Positions 24,425 through 33,474 of a DNA stretch of 64,000 bases are shown in pieces (positions within the stretch are counted from its first letter, which is position 1; every line of letters starts with the position of its first letter). The stretch is taken from assembly GCA_905221605.1 (NCBI GenBank), contig CAJNDS010002252.1, positions 374,501 through 438,500 of the forward strand. Reading direction: 5' to 3'. The notes beneath the pieces are model-generated. The model had not been told where the DNA came from and did not search any database. It saw only the letters and a program-made list of their open reading frames with translations. Source of the DNA: Symbiodinium natans (Eukaryota > Sar > Dinophyceae > Suessiales > Symbiodiniaceae). Made by a program: the position numbers and the translations under genes.

Positions 24425-26836
24425 TCACGTTCCAGCGGCTCGTTCCTCACCAAGGAACTCAGCATTCACCACCCAGCCATCCTTGAGGCAATGCTTACAA
24501 AGCGTCTTAGCTCTGAGCTGTGAATATCGCAGAACATCACAATCACTGCTTGCGTGCATACAGTTCCCACCCACTGTTGTATACAAAGTGGCACTCGCAG
24601 GAATAACCACCGCTTTCTTGACCCACAGCCATTTATACAGCCGTCGAAAGAGGCACCATGCCAGTTCCCAGAGTATAATTGCTGCCACCAAATATGCAAC
24701 AAGGTCTGAATTGTTGACAACCATTTCAATACCTTGAGCCAGAACCATCACCGTAGACGTGTTGGCGACCTTGCACACCCCTTCTTCTGAGCAAAAGAAT
24801 CCAGCCGTGGACACTTCTTCGCCACCAGTTGCCATCCCTTGCAGAGATGCAGCCACCATCATGACCGCCATTGCAAGCGAGGCTTTTTTCAAGTCAGTCC
24901 CTTGTACCAACAGTCGGAGACCCCAAAGTGCCTTTTGCTTTGCGTACACCTGTCCACTCATCAACTTAGTCAACAGGTCAGCGATCATATACTCACCGCG
25001 AAGATGCGCTATCACCATATAACCACGGTCCACCAGAGACCTGACACCGGCTGCTCGAATTCTCAGGTGTCTTGTCCTCCAGCTTCCAGCAGGATATTGA
25101 ATGATCGAGCACGTTGAAACCGAATCTGTATACAGCACTTTTTGCAGCGATTCTTCACCTGTTCCAACCAAAGCGGCAATTATAGGGGTGCACGACTGAA
25201 TCATCGTTGCTCCCTCTATGGACGCATGTAATTCAGCTTCAGCTGTACTTAAAGCCACCGTTGATTGTCTTTGTGTTGCCCACATTACTGGACAGTCACC
25301 CCACACCACCACCGCTCCTGAGTGGCTCTTTTCGTTTTCACCTGCTGCAAAGCTGGCATCCGCGTAGGACTCCACCACTTTAACGCCTCGTCCATAGCGC
25401 AACACCTCATTTCTTTCTTTTTCGCATGTTGCGATTGCTCCGAACGTCAAGCCTAACGTTGGAGTTGCAGCAAGGTATCGGAAAACTTCCTCAGCCTTTT
25501 TAACCACAAATCGCGGCCTTCGGGATGTCCACAAAGACAACTGGCTCGTGCAGAACGCCAAATCAGGTCGAGTTTTGATTGCCACCCAGAGGAACTCCCC
25601 TACGGCACCTTGAGCCGCTCGCAAGGAAGGAATATCCACCTCCTCTTCTTCACCTGGAGTTTCTTTCACCATTGGCAGGTTACTTCCTTTTCCAGTTTCA
25701 TCGATCTGATACCCTCGTCGGTTCAGCAAATCTCTCACAAAGTCCTCCTGGTTGAGAAAGAAGCTGCCATTTCGATACCAGATTTGGACACCCAAAAACT
25801 TCAGGAATCCATCACCACAGCCTGGACCACAGAACTCGGGTTCAGAAGTTTTCCACTCCTTCCTAATCTGTTCCAAGGCCTCCCGGAGCACTGTCATAGT
25901 CCCAGCCATCAAAAAATCATCCACGTAAAGACCCATTGTCCCTACCAACTTGCTTGCACCTTCCAACTTCTCTTGTGCCATAATAAGGAACAGGCTTGGG
26001 TCTGCATTGGACCTCTGAAAGCTCATTGCTTGTCCATCCTTTGACACCCAAGACATCCCTTGAAGACGTTGGTCTCGCCACTCCACCCATGCTGCAGGAC
26101 TTTCGGCCAAACCATACAAGGCCTTCCTCACAATCCACCGCTCCTCTTTCGTGCAAAGACCCAATTTCACCGCCCTTGGGGGCTGCACCGCCACCAAACG
26201 CCCTTCTCTTTGCGCCCTATTCATCGGCGCCGTCAGAAAAGCTTTGGAAATGTCTAAGCCAGCGATGATCCACACCATATATGCTGCGTGCCTCACTTGA
26301 CACCTGAATGTAGTTGAGTCTAAACCTGGAGCGTACAGCGAGTGACGACTGAGTGACCTCGGCCCTTCATATTCTGTAGCTGCCGTTGACGAAATGAAGT
26401 TTCCACATGCACAGATACGGGCACGTCGCCTCCCTGTCCCTTGCTTCCGGGTAAACACCACCAGACTGGGAACGTACTCAATCACCGGTGCATTAGGCTC
26501 TTCCGCCAATTTGTCCAGCTTTTCTTGAGTTGTTGGTTCCACCACCTCCAACTCTTTCACCAAAGACGTCACCTCGTCCGACAATGATTCCCTCCACTTT
26601 TCCAGCTCTTGCATGGCTTCTTGTGTAGGAATTGTTTTTGTTTGCAGGAACTCAACCTCCTCCGCTGCCTCAAGCGCGGTATTTTCTTGTACCATTTGCT
26701 GAACTTGAGCTGCTTTGACCAAAAACTTCGATAGCTGTTCCTCAGCCCTTTTTGCTTTAACCAGCCATTCTCTAGTCTCTGATCCTTTTTCTTCACTCGA
26801 CTCATTGGCCCATGGAACTCGTCCAAGATGCAACAT
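24425..26836 (-). CDS. Copia polyprotein part 2: reverse transcriptase, RNase H, C-terminal membrane/Cys module
   Basis: 803 codons, -1 relative to part 1; true entry is in the overlap, not necessarily at the ATG 26836. Residues 20-60 coiled-coil-like; FTRKQGTGRRRARICACGNF leads into RT; catalytic D195 in GLDISKAF and YVDD at 304-307; RNase H D493 (YADASFA), E535 (STAEAELHA) and D571 (LYTDSVS), with H and D later in HLRGEYMIADLLTK. After RNase H come a weak hydrophobic stretch (650-668), a strong membrane-type helix 712-730 (LVAYLVAAIILWELAWCLF) followed by basic residues, and a Cys/His motif C759, H761, C766, C780, H782, C783. Confidence 0.93.
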   Translation of the reverse strand: MLHLGRVPWANESSEEKGSETREWLVKAKRAEEQLSKFLVKAAQVQQMVQENTALEAAEEVEFLQTKTIPTQEAMQELEKWRESLSDEVTSLVKELEVVEPTTQEKLDKLAEEPNAPVIEYVPSLVVFTRKQGTGRRRARICACGNFISSTAATEYEGPRSLSRHSLYAPGLDSTTFRCQVRHAAYMVWIIAGLDISKAFLTAPMNRAQREGRLVAVQPPRAVKLGLCTKEERWIVRKALYGLAESPAAWVEWRDQRLQGMSWVSKDGQAMSFQRSNADPSLFLIMAQEKLEGASKLVGTMGLYVDDFLMAGTMTVLREALEQIRKEWKTSEPEFCGPGCGDGFLKFLGVQIWYRNGSFFLNQEDFVRDLLNRRGYQIDETGKGSNLPMVKETPGEEEEVDIPSLRAAQGAVGEFLWVAIKTRPDLAFCTSQLSLWTSRRPRFVVKKAEEVFRYLAATPTLGLTFGAIATCEKERNEVLRYGRGVKVVESYADASFAAGENEKSHSGAVVVWGDCPVMWATQRQSTVALSTAEAELHASIEGATMIQSCTPIIAALVGTGEESLQKVLYTDSVSTCSIIQYPAGSWRTRHLRIRAAGVRSLVDRGYMVIAHLRGEYMIADLLTKLMSGQVYAKQKALWGLRLLVQGTDLKKASLAMAVMMVAASLQGMATGGEEVSTAGFFCSEEGVCKVANTSTVMVLAQGIEMVVNNSDLVAYLVAAIILWELAWCLFRRLYKWLWVKKAVVIPASATLYTTVGGNCMHASSDCDVLRYSQLRAKTLCKHCLKDGWVVNAEFLGEERAAGT
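24488..24703 (-). other. C-terminal membrane helix and Cys/His module of the retroelement
   Basis: One clear 19-residue hydrophobic helix followed by RRLYKWLWVKK and then a C-x-H-x4-C ... C-x-H-C arrangement. Not part of RT or RNase H; possibly an envelope-like or localisation module. Function not inferable. Confidence 0.6.
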
Positions 26837-29800
26837 TCCTGTTCAGCAATTAGGCGTCGAATACTCAAATGCTCCTCTAGAGCCCATTGATGCGCTTCGA
26901 ACACAGCGTAGTCGACTTCCTCTGCAAGGTCGTCCAGCGAGGTCTCTTTCAGCGTCATTTTTAACCACTTCCTTTTTTCACCTTCTTCAGCTCGTGGTTC
27001 CGGAAGAGGAAACTTGCATTGGAGAAGATAGCACCTATCCTTGTAGCTCAAACGCTCCATAAAAACAGGTGTGTACCCTGTCAAGGATACCCTGTTTCCT
27101 TTCCAAGGCATAGGGCCATGCAGCTTTCTTGGAAAGAACGACATGAAGTTCCAGTGGATATCCACCAATTTTCCAGGTAAGACTTTCTTCCCATAGGATT
27201 GCTCCACCACTTCAGCTCCTTCCTCTAAAACCTTTTCATCCTCAACCCACAGCTGACCATCTTTATAGTCACCAAAGCCACACACATAATTGCAGCAATG
27301 TTTTTCATTGTGACTATCCCTATGCAATGACACCGGAGCATTGCACGAGATTTGAAGAGCAGAAAATTTGGCTTCAGGATTGTGGTGCCTCACGAATGAT
27401 GCCAAATAACGACATAGCCATGGTCTTCGATGAGTCTCCTTTGTAATACCACACACTCCGCCATGAGTATAGTGGCCCAACACCAGAGCTCGCGTACTTG
27501 TACACCAATTGTTGATACCACCTCTTCGATTCACCCTCTTTGGGTATACAATCCCTTCCAAAAGCTCCTCACAGTCCACGTAATCATACATAGACCTTTC
27601 ATACATTGAATTGGCTTTTTGCTCTTCTTTTTCCAACTGTGTTCCATCCTCAGCAGTCTCACTTTTGCAGACCAAATAAGCATTTTCATGAGGAGAACAG
27701 CAAGTCGGCCAATACTCATCACCAGGAACATTGTCCTCAACATCTGCATTTTCTTCCAGCTCCCCCAGACCCTGCATGTCATCCTCAAAAATTTCTAAGG
27801 GCGGACTCTCCCCCCGCTTGCGAAGCAAGCGCAAGGAGCCCACATGACCACGCAGTGAAGAGGCCGGGCATTTCTCCATCAACCGATGGCGAACTGGAGG
27901 ATCTCGAGGCGGAGGTAAAGGAGGTCCCTCCTCATCCGCAAACCGAAGCGCCGGTTTTTTCCCCTTGAGACGATGCTCTGGAGGAGAAGGCTCCTGTTCT
28001 TCTACCACCCCTTCCAGCTCCAATTCAGGCGGTTCCTTTATATTGGAAAAAATCGTAGTGCAGGGAAATAACACCAGTTCATCCGGATCTTTTGCAGTCC
28101 CTTGAGCTTCCACCCAATAACCACCAGGTAGGTCATCGCATGGACCCAAAAGAAGCGCAGGCTGCGTACGATCGACCCATTGCCGACCTTTCTTTGTTCC
28201 ATCCGGACCCAGCAACTCCCACGGACGACGTTTGACTTGAATCTGAGCACCAAAGGGAAGCAATGCTTTAGGATTCAACCCCAACTCCCTTTCAGCTTTC
28301 TGCCACCGTAACATTGACCAATGGCGAGCAGCCAGTGCCCAGTACGCCGGCCCGAGTCGCGCCTCCTTTAAGAGCGACCTGACACCACGTTTGAATAAAC
28401 CCACACATGCTTCAGCGCGCCCATTTGTTTGCGGGACACCAGGATCACCAGTGGTCCTATATATCAGACGAGTTTCGCAAAAGGACCGGAAGCGTGCGTT
28501 GACAAACTCCCCCGCTCGATCTGAGTGGATTCTCAACACCGGATACCCATGTCTCTGCAAGCGCACCATCATTCTTTGAACTGCCGACAAAACAGTTGTT
28601 TGCTGTTTATCCACAATCGGCTCCACCATAACGAAGTTGATCATACGGACAGGTTGGGTCAAGTGGTCCTTCAGTTCCTTCCAGGATTTTTCAGAAGCTT
28701 GGATTTTCAACACCTCTGCCTCCAGAACTGGCGCAGGTTCCACCGGCGCAGAGTCTTCCTCCTCGAAGTTAGCGACTGCATCGCCTAACCATTCTCCGAC
28801 ACCAGCACCCTCATCTGCCACCTGATCTTCCACCTCATCCGCATCTTCCTCCTTTTCTGGAGGGCGACCCACATTGGGATCCAACATTGGAAATTGATAC
28901 GCACCAATAACAGCGTGTCGTGGCTTCTGCTGGTGAGCATCCTTTGAACACTTGTATGGACCAGCTAAGTCCAATGATAAAGTGTAAGCATCCCCATGCT
29001 TTCGCCTCAAATGCCGACGCTCTTTTCCAGCAGCAGACACACAGATTTGACAATCACGTCTGAAGGGAATATGCCCCCTTAGGCAATGGTCACGGAAAGC
29101 TCGCTCCTCAGTCGTCAACCTCCGTAACGTCCCTTCTCGTTCTTCTTTTTGTAACACCGTAGCTTCCCGTTCAGCATCGCTCTCATGCAACCATTGTGCC
29201 AACCTGTGACGTATTCTTTTAACCAATCCAAACGCCCATCGCGCCCATATAGAGGATTGTCCAACACGCTCTTCCAGGGTAGAAGCGAATGTTGCTGACC
29301 ACGGAACAACCACGCGAACCTGTTCCAACGATTCCCATAGTTCCATATCAGACACCAGGAAAGTCGTAGGTTTCACCAGAGCATGTCCCAATGCTCCTTG
29401 ATCAAAGTGTGCAGCGTACATTCCATAACGCTCACAAAAGCTTTTCACCTCTGGCCAACTCCAGAAGGTAGGACTTGAGAACCCTTCCTGAGAACCATCC
29501 ACCAGATCCTCAGCACTCAAGACCGTTTTGCCGTTCTGAGAGAAATCTTTCCCTATGAGTTCAGGGTCCCCAGGGCTTTCCATGCCAAAGAAGACAGAAC
29601 TTCCATTGGTGACTTCAGCAGTTCCACCCCTTGAATGCACCGCCACGTCATATAGGAAAAGCATCTTCAGAAGTAAAACACCATCCTTTTGAGCTAATTC
29701 TTGATGTGGCCAAGGAAGACTCTTTAACCCCAACCGTTCAGGTCCACAGCGTCGGCGTAATACAGGTGGACCACCGTCTTCACCTCTCAACCTTGACACT

Positions 29801-32800
29801 GTCCTGCATGGAGGTCCTCCCACCACAGCAACCACCTTTCCTTCAGCCGCCAGATGCAGAAGATACTTCCAGACGCTCGAATTATGTAGGTCACCACCTT
29901 TTGTCAAATCCAGCTCCAGTACCTCCACATCCCGACTGGGAAAATGCCATTTTTGTTTTCCCGAAAATAGGTGTACCACCACCCTTTTTGCTCGTGCCAG
30001 CCGTCTCCTTTTATGACGGTTGAAAGGCAACGCTGCAATATCTCCACGTGGCAACAGCTCCATCAGCATATTTTCTGGTATATCCCCATAATACCACCGA
30101 AGAAATCTCCAGCATGCCTGGACGAACTCCTCCTCATTCGCTGACGCTGTCCGCGCTGCGCTTTGCAACGACGTTTTTACAGCCACCTCGTTGTCCGTAT
30201 TCGGACACCCTTGAACCATACGTGCCACCTTCAAAGCTTGCTTTGGTGAGCACCAATCCATTTCATCAATGATCTGAAGCGCCACCTCCTTTTCCAAACA
30301 AGGGCACCCATTCAGATCACGAACGCGAAGTTCCCCCAGAACAGGATGTGAGGCTGTGCACTTGCCACCACGCCACTGAACTCTGAGACCAACCAAGGCG
30401 CTCGCTTTGCCAATTGGCACTAGTGGATCTACCATTTCAGGAGTTACCAGGGTCCCACCTGGGGTAATACACATCTCCCGAGATCCAACAGCTAAAGACA
30501 CCAACACCTTTTGCTGCGGAAGCTGTTCTCCAGGACGAAGTGATCTGAGAGGATGTGATGCTCCCGAGTCCAACATGCCCATTCCCGAACACTCATTGGT
30601 GTCAGAAACCCTGGCCACATGTAGAACGCATACTCCTCGGCCTTCTCCCTGCTTCGGCAACAACGTGGCATCCGACGAACCGACTCCACAGTCCGCCCTT
30701 CCATTCCTCCATTGAGAATGGGACCAAGACGCACGCTGCCTTTCAGCATGCAAAACCATTTTTTCAGCTGTTTTGTAATCCATAACCAAGCAGCCATGTT
30801 CAAACCACAAGAGCTGGTCCAGCGAAGATTTTGCACCCACGTGACACATCCCATTGATCACAGTGAGGTTCGCCCCAAACTCCAAAATCAACCAGAGAGG
30901 GATAATCAGGGGCCCATTGTCTTCCCTAATCAACGTCCCTTTCTCTGTAATCCTCATTGCCACACCACCAAGCGCGCTTTGCACCATAACAGTAGTGTCG
31001 GGTAAACATTCCCATGGAAAAAGCGTCCGCACAAGATGCGTAGCAGCCGTATCCACCAACGCCACTCTCCCTTCCTGCTGAAACAATCCAGATCCACATA
31101 ACATTCGAACACTGGGATCCCCGCTCGATGCTGACTGCGCTGATGACAGCTTCATAGATTTCAGCACTTCCAACGCTTCAGCAAGGACTTGATTGGGTGT
31201 TGATGGTGATGAGGGACTTGCAGAACCTTTATCCAATCCCGCATTAGCCGTCTCATCTCCCCCTTCAGCTACTTCTGCCTTTTTGGCATTTCCCCATTTC
31301 GCACCTTTGCCGCCCTTTCCCCCTTTGGGAGAATTCCCTTTAGATCTACTCCTCTCAGGGTTTGAGTCCACATTGGAACTTGCACCATCCTTATATGGAC
31401 ATTGCGGCTGCAGATGGCCAACGGCCCCACACTCAAAACATCTTCCTCGCTCAAGGGAGTCTTTGTCATGGCGGAATTTACAGCGGGCTCCGAACTTGCA
31501 ACCTGCATCGGTCTTCCCATATATCCAACAGAAAGGACGTTCACCATCTCCGCTGTACCTTTTTCCTTTCCCTTTGCCTTTGTCACCCTCCTCTGTCTCG
31601 TCACCAGTTCCCTTTTGGGCCTTATTTAACCTGGCCCTTTTCTTGGCGTCCGAGTCCTGCTTCACCTCTTGTTCACCAGCACTATGCAATAGCAGTTCAA
31701 ACTCTGCCTGTAACATTTCAGCTAGTTGTGTCGCAGTTTCAGAGGTCGGCGAGTAGTCCACCCCCAATTTCTCCCGAAAGGATGCCACTCTGAAATGCAC
31801 TGTAGGGTGTTTTGCCAGCAACGCGGATGATAAAGCATCCAGTCCCTTGATAAGCAAGGTAGCGTCCGGCTCGGATGCTCGCAGCTCCCTTAATCGGGAA
31901 CGCCATTGCGCCCATTGTCGCACTCCCTTAATAGCCTCTGAAATCGAGGTTGCTGAAGATGGTTGCACCAAGAAGTTCAACATTGTGCTGCGCTCATTTG
32001 CTCCACCTGGTTGGTAGACCGTCAGCAATTTGTAAAATATCATCACCGACCCCAACATTCGAGTGGAAACGATATCGGTCTTCAATCTCTCCGGAATCGC
32101 CTGTAGCAGCAAAGACACCGCTCTCTGCTCCAACAAAACATGCACAGTTTGAACCACCTTGAGCCCTTCTAGCTCAGCCTTGATGCCCAACCTTTCCAGT
32201 GGAGAAACACTCAACCATTTGGCATACGCTTGATATGCCTTTGAGTAGACGCATTGCCACCACACTCTTCCTGTATCTGTCAGCGAAGACAACATTGGTT
32301 CGATCATTGCGATCCAATCACCCAGTGCCGTCGGATTGCTTGGTGTGTAGTCTGCCAAAGTTGGAAGGCTCATCACATGCTTCCCGAGAGCCTCCGGACG
32401 TTCGGTTCCAGAACTATCACCAGTGATTGGCATACCGCGTGGCACCACTGCTCCAGGAGGTAAGCTGACCCTTCCACCAGGCCCTTGAGGTAGTCCATGT
32501 CCTATACCAGGCGTAACAGCTGTGAGCGGAACCTTTTCTAATTCCAACTTCCCAGCGACCATTTTCCACCGATACGGAACATCATCCACCATTGTATATC
32601 CACCCGATCCTGCTGAGTTCTCTTGCGTTGCAGTTTCCCGAGCTGAAACAAAACCGGGCTGGTTCCCCGCAGGTGCGACAGAACCATCAACACCTGATGG
32701 CACGGAAGTAATCGGAACATGTGTTAAACCAGGTGGTCCACTTGCATATCCACCACTTGCAAGACCTCCTGTGGGGTAATTCAATGGAGGCAATCTGGAG

Positions 32801-33474
32801 GGTTTCTTCCCTTCAGCCACATGCATCATTGGCACTTCTTTTTCGTCCTCCACTTGAACATCCCCCTTCCTGGACCCAGGCAAGGATTGAAGATCACAAC
32901 CCTTTGGCAGGTCGTAGCCCTCAATAGGCAGCCATGTCCCATCAGGCAACACAGTCCAAAAACCACCCATACCATCCGTGTAGAAAACTTGTCCTGGCAG
33001 GTACTGCTTCTCTGGAGTCATTCCTAGAGGATATGCCGTGTTTGCGTCCACCACTCCAGAGCTCCGTGCCCTTGAAGCTGACCCAGATGCAGCAGAGGTA
33101 TAGCTTTTTTCCTCCACCCGATGCAACCTGTTCCCCAGCTCCTTTGTCTGCACAAGCAACTCTTTCAGCGCACGCTTCACCACCGCCATATCTTCAGATT
33201 GCTCTTCACCACTAACATCAGGAATGAGTTCTTCGTCGGCTTGCACTCCACCAATAGTACCTCGTTCCATTTGTCCCATTAAGCCTGACGATGGTCTCTC
33301 AACAGGTGCCGGTTCCTGACCCAAAAGATCTTGCAGCGAAGGCGGTCTTCTCGTACCTTCACCACTCCTGTCCCCTCCGCTCGCGGGAAGACTTGCCGGC
33401 CTTGACTGCCTAAGTCTCATTTCTTCTTGAGCCCGCTCGCTCCAGAAAGGATTTGCTGCTTGAACCGGAACCAC
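26569..33474 (-). CDS. Copia polyprotein part 1: Gag, tandem protease, MTase-like, integrase, 2OG-dioxygenase-like
   Basis: 2301 codons from GTG 33474 (not necessarily the real start). Rough residues: Gag core 360-610; CCCH-type zinc motif C649/C659/C665/H669; zinc knuckle C679-C682-H687-C692; protease-like motif 1 DTAATH (D808); motif 2 DSGASH (D969); methyltransferase-like LFSG 1169-1172 and GGPPC (C1223); integrase zinc H1463/H1468/C1475/C1478 and catalytic D1502, D1652, E1688 (exact D-35-E spacing for the last pair); dioxygenase HxD H2051/D2053, H2119, R2128. Residues after about 2215 are probably out of frame, because the RT frame (ending 24425) takes over in the overlap 26836-26569. An acidic insertion (about 1540-1600) separates the first two integrase catalytic residues. 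Confidence 0.93.
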   Translation of the reverse strand: MVPVQAANPFWSERAQEEMRLRQSRPASLPASGGDRSGEGTRRPPSLQDLLGQEPAPVERPSSGLMGQMERGTIGGVQADEELIPDVSGEEQSEDMAVVKRALKELLVQTKELGNRLHRVEEKSYTSAASGSASRARSSGVVDANTAYPLGMTPEKQYLPGQVFYTDGMGGFWTVLPDGTWLPIEGYDLPKGCDLQSLPGSRKGDVQVEDEKEVPMMHVAEGKKPSRLPPLNYPTGGLASGGYASGPPGLTHVPITSVPSGVDGSVAPAGNQPGFVSARETATQENSAGSGGYTMVDDVPYRWKMVAGKLELEKVPLTAVTPGIGHGLPQGPGGRVSLPPGAVVPRGMPITGDSSGTERPEALGKHVMSLPTLADYTPSNPTALGDWIAMIEPMLSSLTDTGRVWWQCVYSKAYQAYAKWLSVSPLERLGIKAELEGLKVVQTVHVLLEQRAVSLLLQAIPERLKTDIVSTRMLGSVMIFYKLLTVYQPGGANERSTMLNFLVQPSSATSISEAIKGVRQWAQWRSRLRELRASEPDATLLIKGLDALSSALLAKHPTVHFRVASFREKLGVDYSPTSETATQLAEMLQAEFELLLHSAGEQEVKQDSDAKKRARLNKAQKGTGDETEEGDKGKGKGKRYSGDGERPFCWIYGKTDAGCKFGARCKFRHDKDSLERGRCFECGAVGHLQPQCPYKDGASSNVDSNPERSRSKGNSPKGGKGGKGAKWGNAKKAEVAEGGDETANAGLDKGSASPSSPSTPNQVLAEALEVLKSMKLSSAQSASSGDPSVRMLCGSGLFQQEGRVALVDTAATHLVRTLFPWECLPDTTVMVQSALGGVAMRITEKGTLIREDNGPLIIPLWLILEFGANLTVINGMCHVGAKSSLDQLLWFEHGCLVMDYKTAEKMVLHAERQRASWSHSQWRNGRADCGVGSSDATLLPKQGEGRGVCVLHVARVSDTNECSGMGMLDSGASHPLRSLRPGEQLPQQKVLVSLAVGSREMCITPGGTLVTPEMVDPLVPIGKASALVGLRVQWRGGKCTASHPVLGELRVRDLNGCPCLEKEVALQIIDEMDWCSPKQALKVARMVQGCPNTDNEVAVKTSLQSAARTASANEEEFVQACWRFLRWYYGDIPENMLMELLPRGDIAALPFNRHKRRRLARAKRVVVHLFSGKQKWHFPSRDVEVLELDLTKGGDLHNSSVWKYLLHLAAEGKVVAVVGGPPCRTVSRLRGEDGGPPVLRRRCGPERLGLKSLPWPHQELAQKDGVLLLKMLFLYDVAVHSRGGTAEVTNGSSVFFGMESPGDPELIGKDFSQNGKTVLSAEDLVDGSQEGFSSPTFWSWPEVKSFCERYGMYAAHFDQGALGHALVKPTTFLVSDMELWESLEQVRVVVPWSATFASTLEERVGQSSIWARWAFGLVKRIRHRLAQWLHESDAEREATVLQKEEREGTLRRLTTEERAFRDHCLRGHIPFRRDCQICVSAAGKERRHLRRKHGDAYTLSLDLAGPYKCSKDAHQQKPRHAVIGAYQFPMLDPNVGRPPEKEEDADEVEDQVADEGAGVGEWLGDAVANFEEEDSAPVEPAPVLEAEVLKIQASEKSWKELKDHLTQPVRMINFVMVEPIVDKQQTTVLSAVQRMMVRLQRHGYPVLRIHSDRAGEFVNARFRSFCETRLIYRTTGDPGVPQTNGRAEACVGLFKRGVRSLLKEARLGPAYWALAARHWSMLRWQKAERELGLNPKALLPFGAQIQVKRRPWELLGPDGTKKGRQWVDRTQPALLLGPCDDLPGGYWVEAQGTAKDPDELVLFPCTTIFSNIKEPPELELEGVVEEQEPSPPEHRLKGKKPALRFADEEGPPLPPPRDPPVRHRLMEKCPASSLRGHVGSLRLLRKRGESPPLEIFEDDMQGLGELEENADVEDNVPGDEYWPTCCSPHENAYLVCKSETAEDGTQLEKEEQKANSMYERSMYDYVDCEELLEGIVYPKRVNRRGGINNWCTSTRALVLGHYTHGGVCGITKETHRRPWLCRYLASFVRHHNPEAKFSALQISCNAPVSLHRDSHNEKHCCNYVCGFGDYKDGQLWVEDEKVLEEGAEVVEQSYGKKVLPGKLVDIHWNFMSFFPRKLHGPMPWKGNRVSLTGYTPVFMERLSYKDRCYLLQCKFPLPEPRAEEGEKRKWLKMTLKETSLDDLAEEVDYAVFEAHQWALEEHLSIRRLIAEQECCILDEFHGPMSRVKKKDQRLENGWLKQKGLRNSYRSFWSKQLKFSKWYKKIPRLRQRRRLSSCKQKQFLHKKPCKSWKSGGNHCRTR
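26784..26790 (-). other. Candidate frame-change site between integrase/dioxygenase and RT frames
   Basis: Minus-strand GAAAAAG (in the zero frame g-aaa-aag) lies where part 1 loses protein-like composition and part 2 gains it. It is not a perfect X-XXY-YYZ slippery heptamer. A homopolymer indel, in the element or in the assembly, is equally possible. Confidence 0.35.
27066..27528 (-). other. Fe(II)/2-oxoglutarate dioxygenase-like domain, probably TET/JBP type
   Basis: APVSLHRDSHNEKHCCNYVC supplies the HxD iron ligands, followed by FGDYKDGQLWVED; FFPRKLHGPMPWKGNRVSLT supplies the distal His and the Arg nine residues later that would bind 2-oxoglutarate. The 'HRDS.N ... FG.Y..G.LW' pattern is closest to TET/JBP enzymes that oxidise 5-methylcytosine or thymine in DNA. 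Fold assignment is by motif only; AlkB-type is the alternative. Confidence 0.65.
28197..29112 (-). other. Integrase domain
   Basis: HHCC zinc-binding N-terminus (H1463, H1468, C1475, C1478) followed by a DDE catalytic core (SLDLAGP, HSDRAGEF, GRAEACV). The first Asp is about 150 residues from the second because of an acidic, low-complexity insertion. Confidence 0.9.
29352..29997 (-). other. Cytosine-C5 methyltransferase-like domain
   Basis: VVVHLFSG resembles MTase motif I (SAM binding), an acidic strand (VLELDL) motif II, and VVGGPPCRTVSRLR motif IV with the catalytic Cys (C1223); FGMESPGDP may stand for motif VI. Motif VIII (QxRxR) is not obvious and the segment ends FDQGALGH...KPTT. Capture of DNA methyltransferases by dinoflagellate/algal retrotransposons is known to me from the literature; whether this copy is active is inference. 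Confidence 0.65.
30297..31065 (-). other. Tandem duplicated aspartic-protease-like domains
   Basis: Copy 1 (from residue 804) reads VALVDTAATHLVRTLFPWE; copy 2 (from 965) reads MGMLDSGASHPLRSLRPGE. Similarity continues downstream (CLPDTTVMVQSA / QLPQQKVLVSLA; ITEKGTL / ITPGGTL). Copy 1 has Ala where catalytic D-S/T-G needs Gly, so it may be a structural partner or decayed. Retroviral-type proteases are normally homodimers of one copy. Confidence 0.75.
31401..31530 (-). other. Gag zinc motifs (CCCH then CCHC knuckle)
   Basis: CWIYGKTDAGCKFGARCKFRH gives C-x9-C-x5-C-x3-H; CFECGAVGHLQPQC gives the classic C-x2-C-x4-H-x4-C RNA-binding knuckle. A CCCH finger next to the knuckle is an extra compared with ordinary copia Gag. 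Confidence 0.85.
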
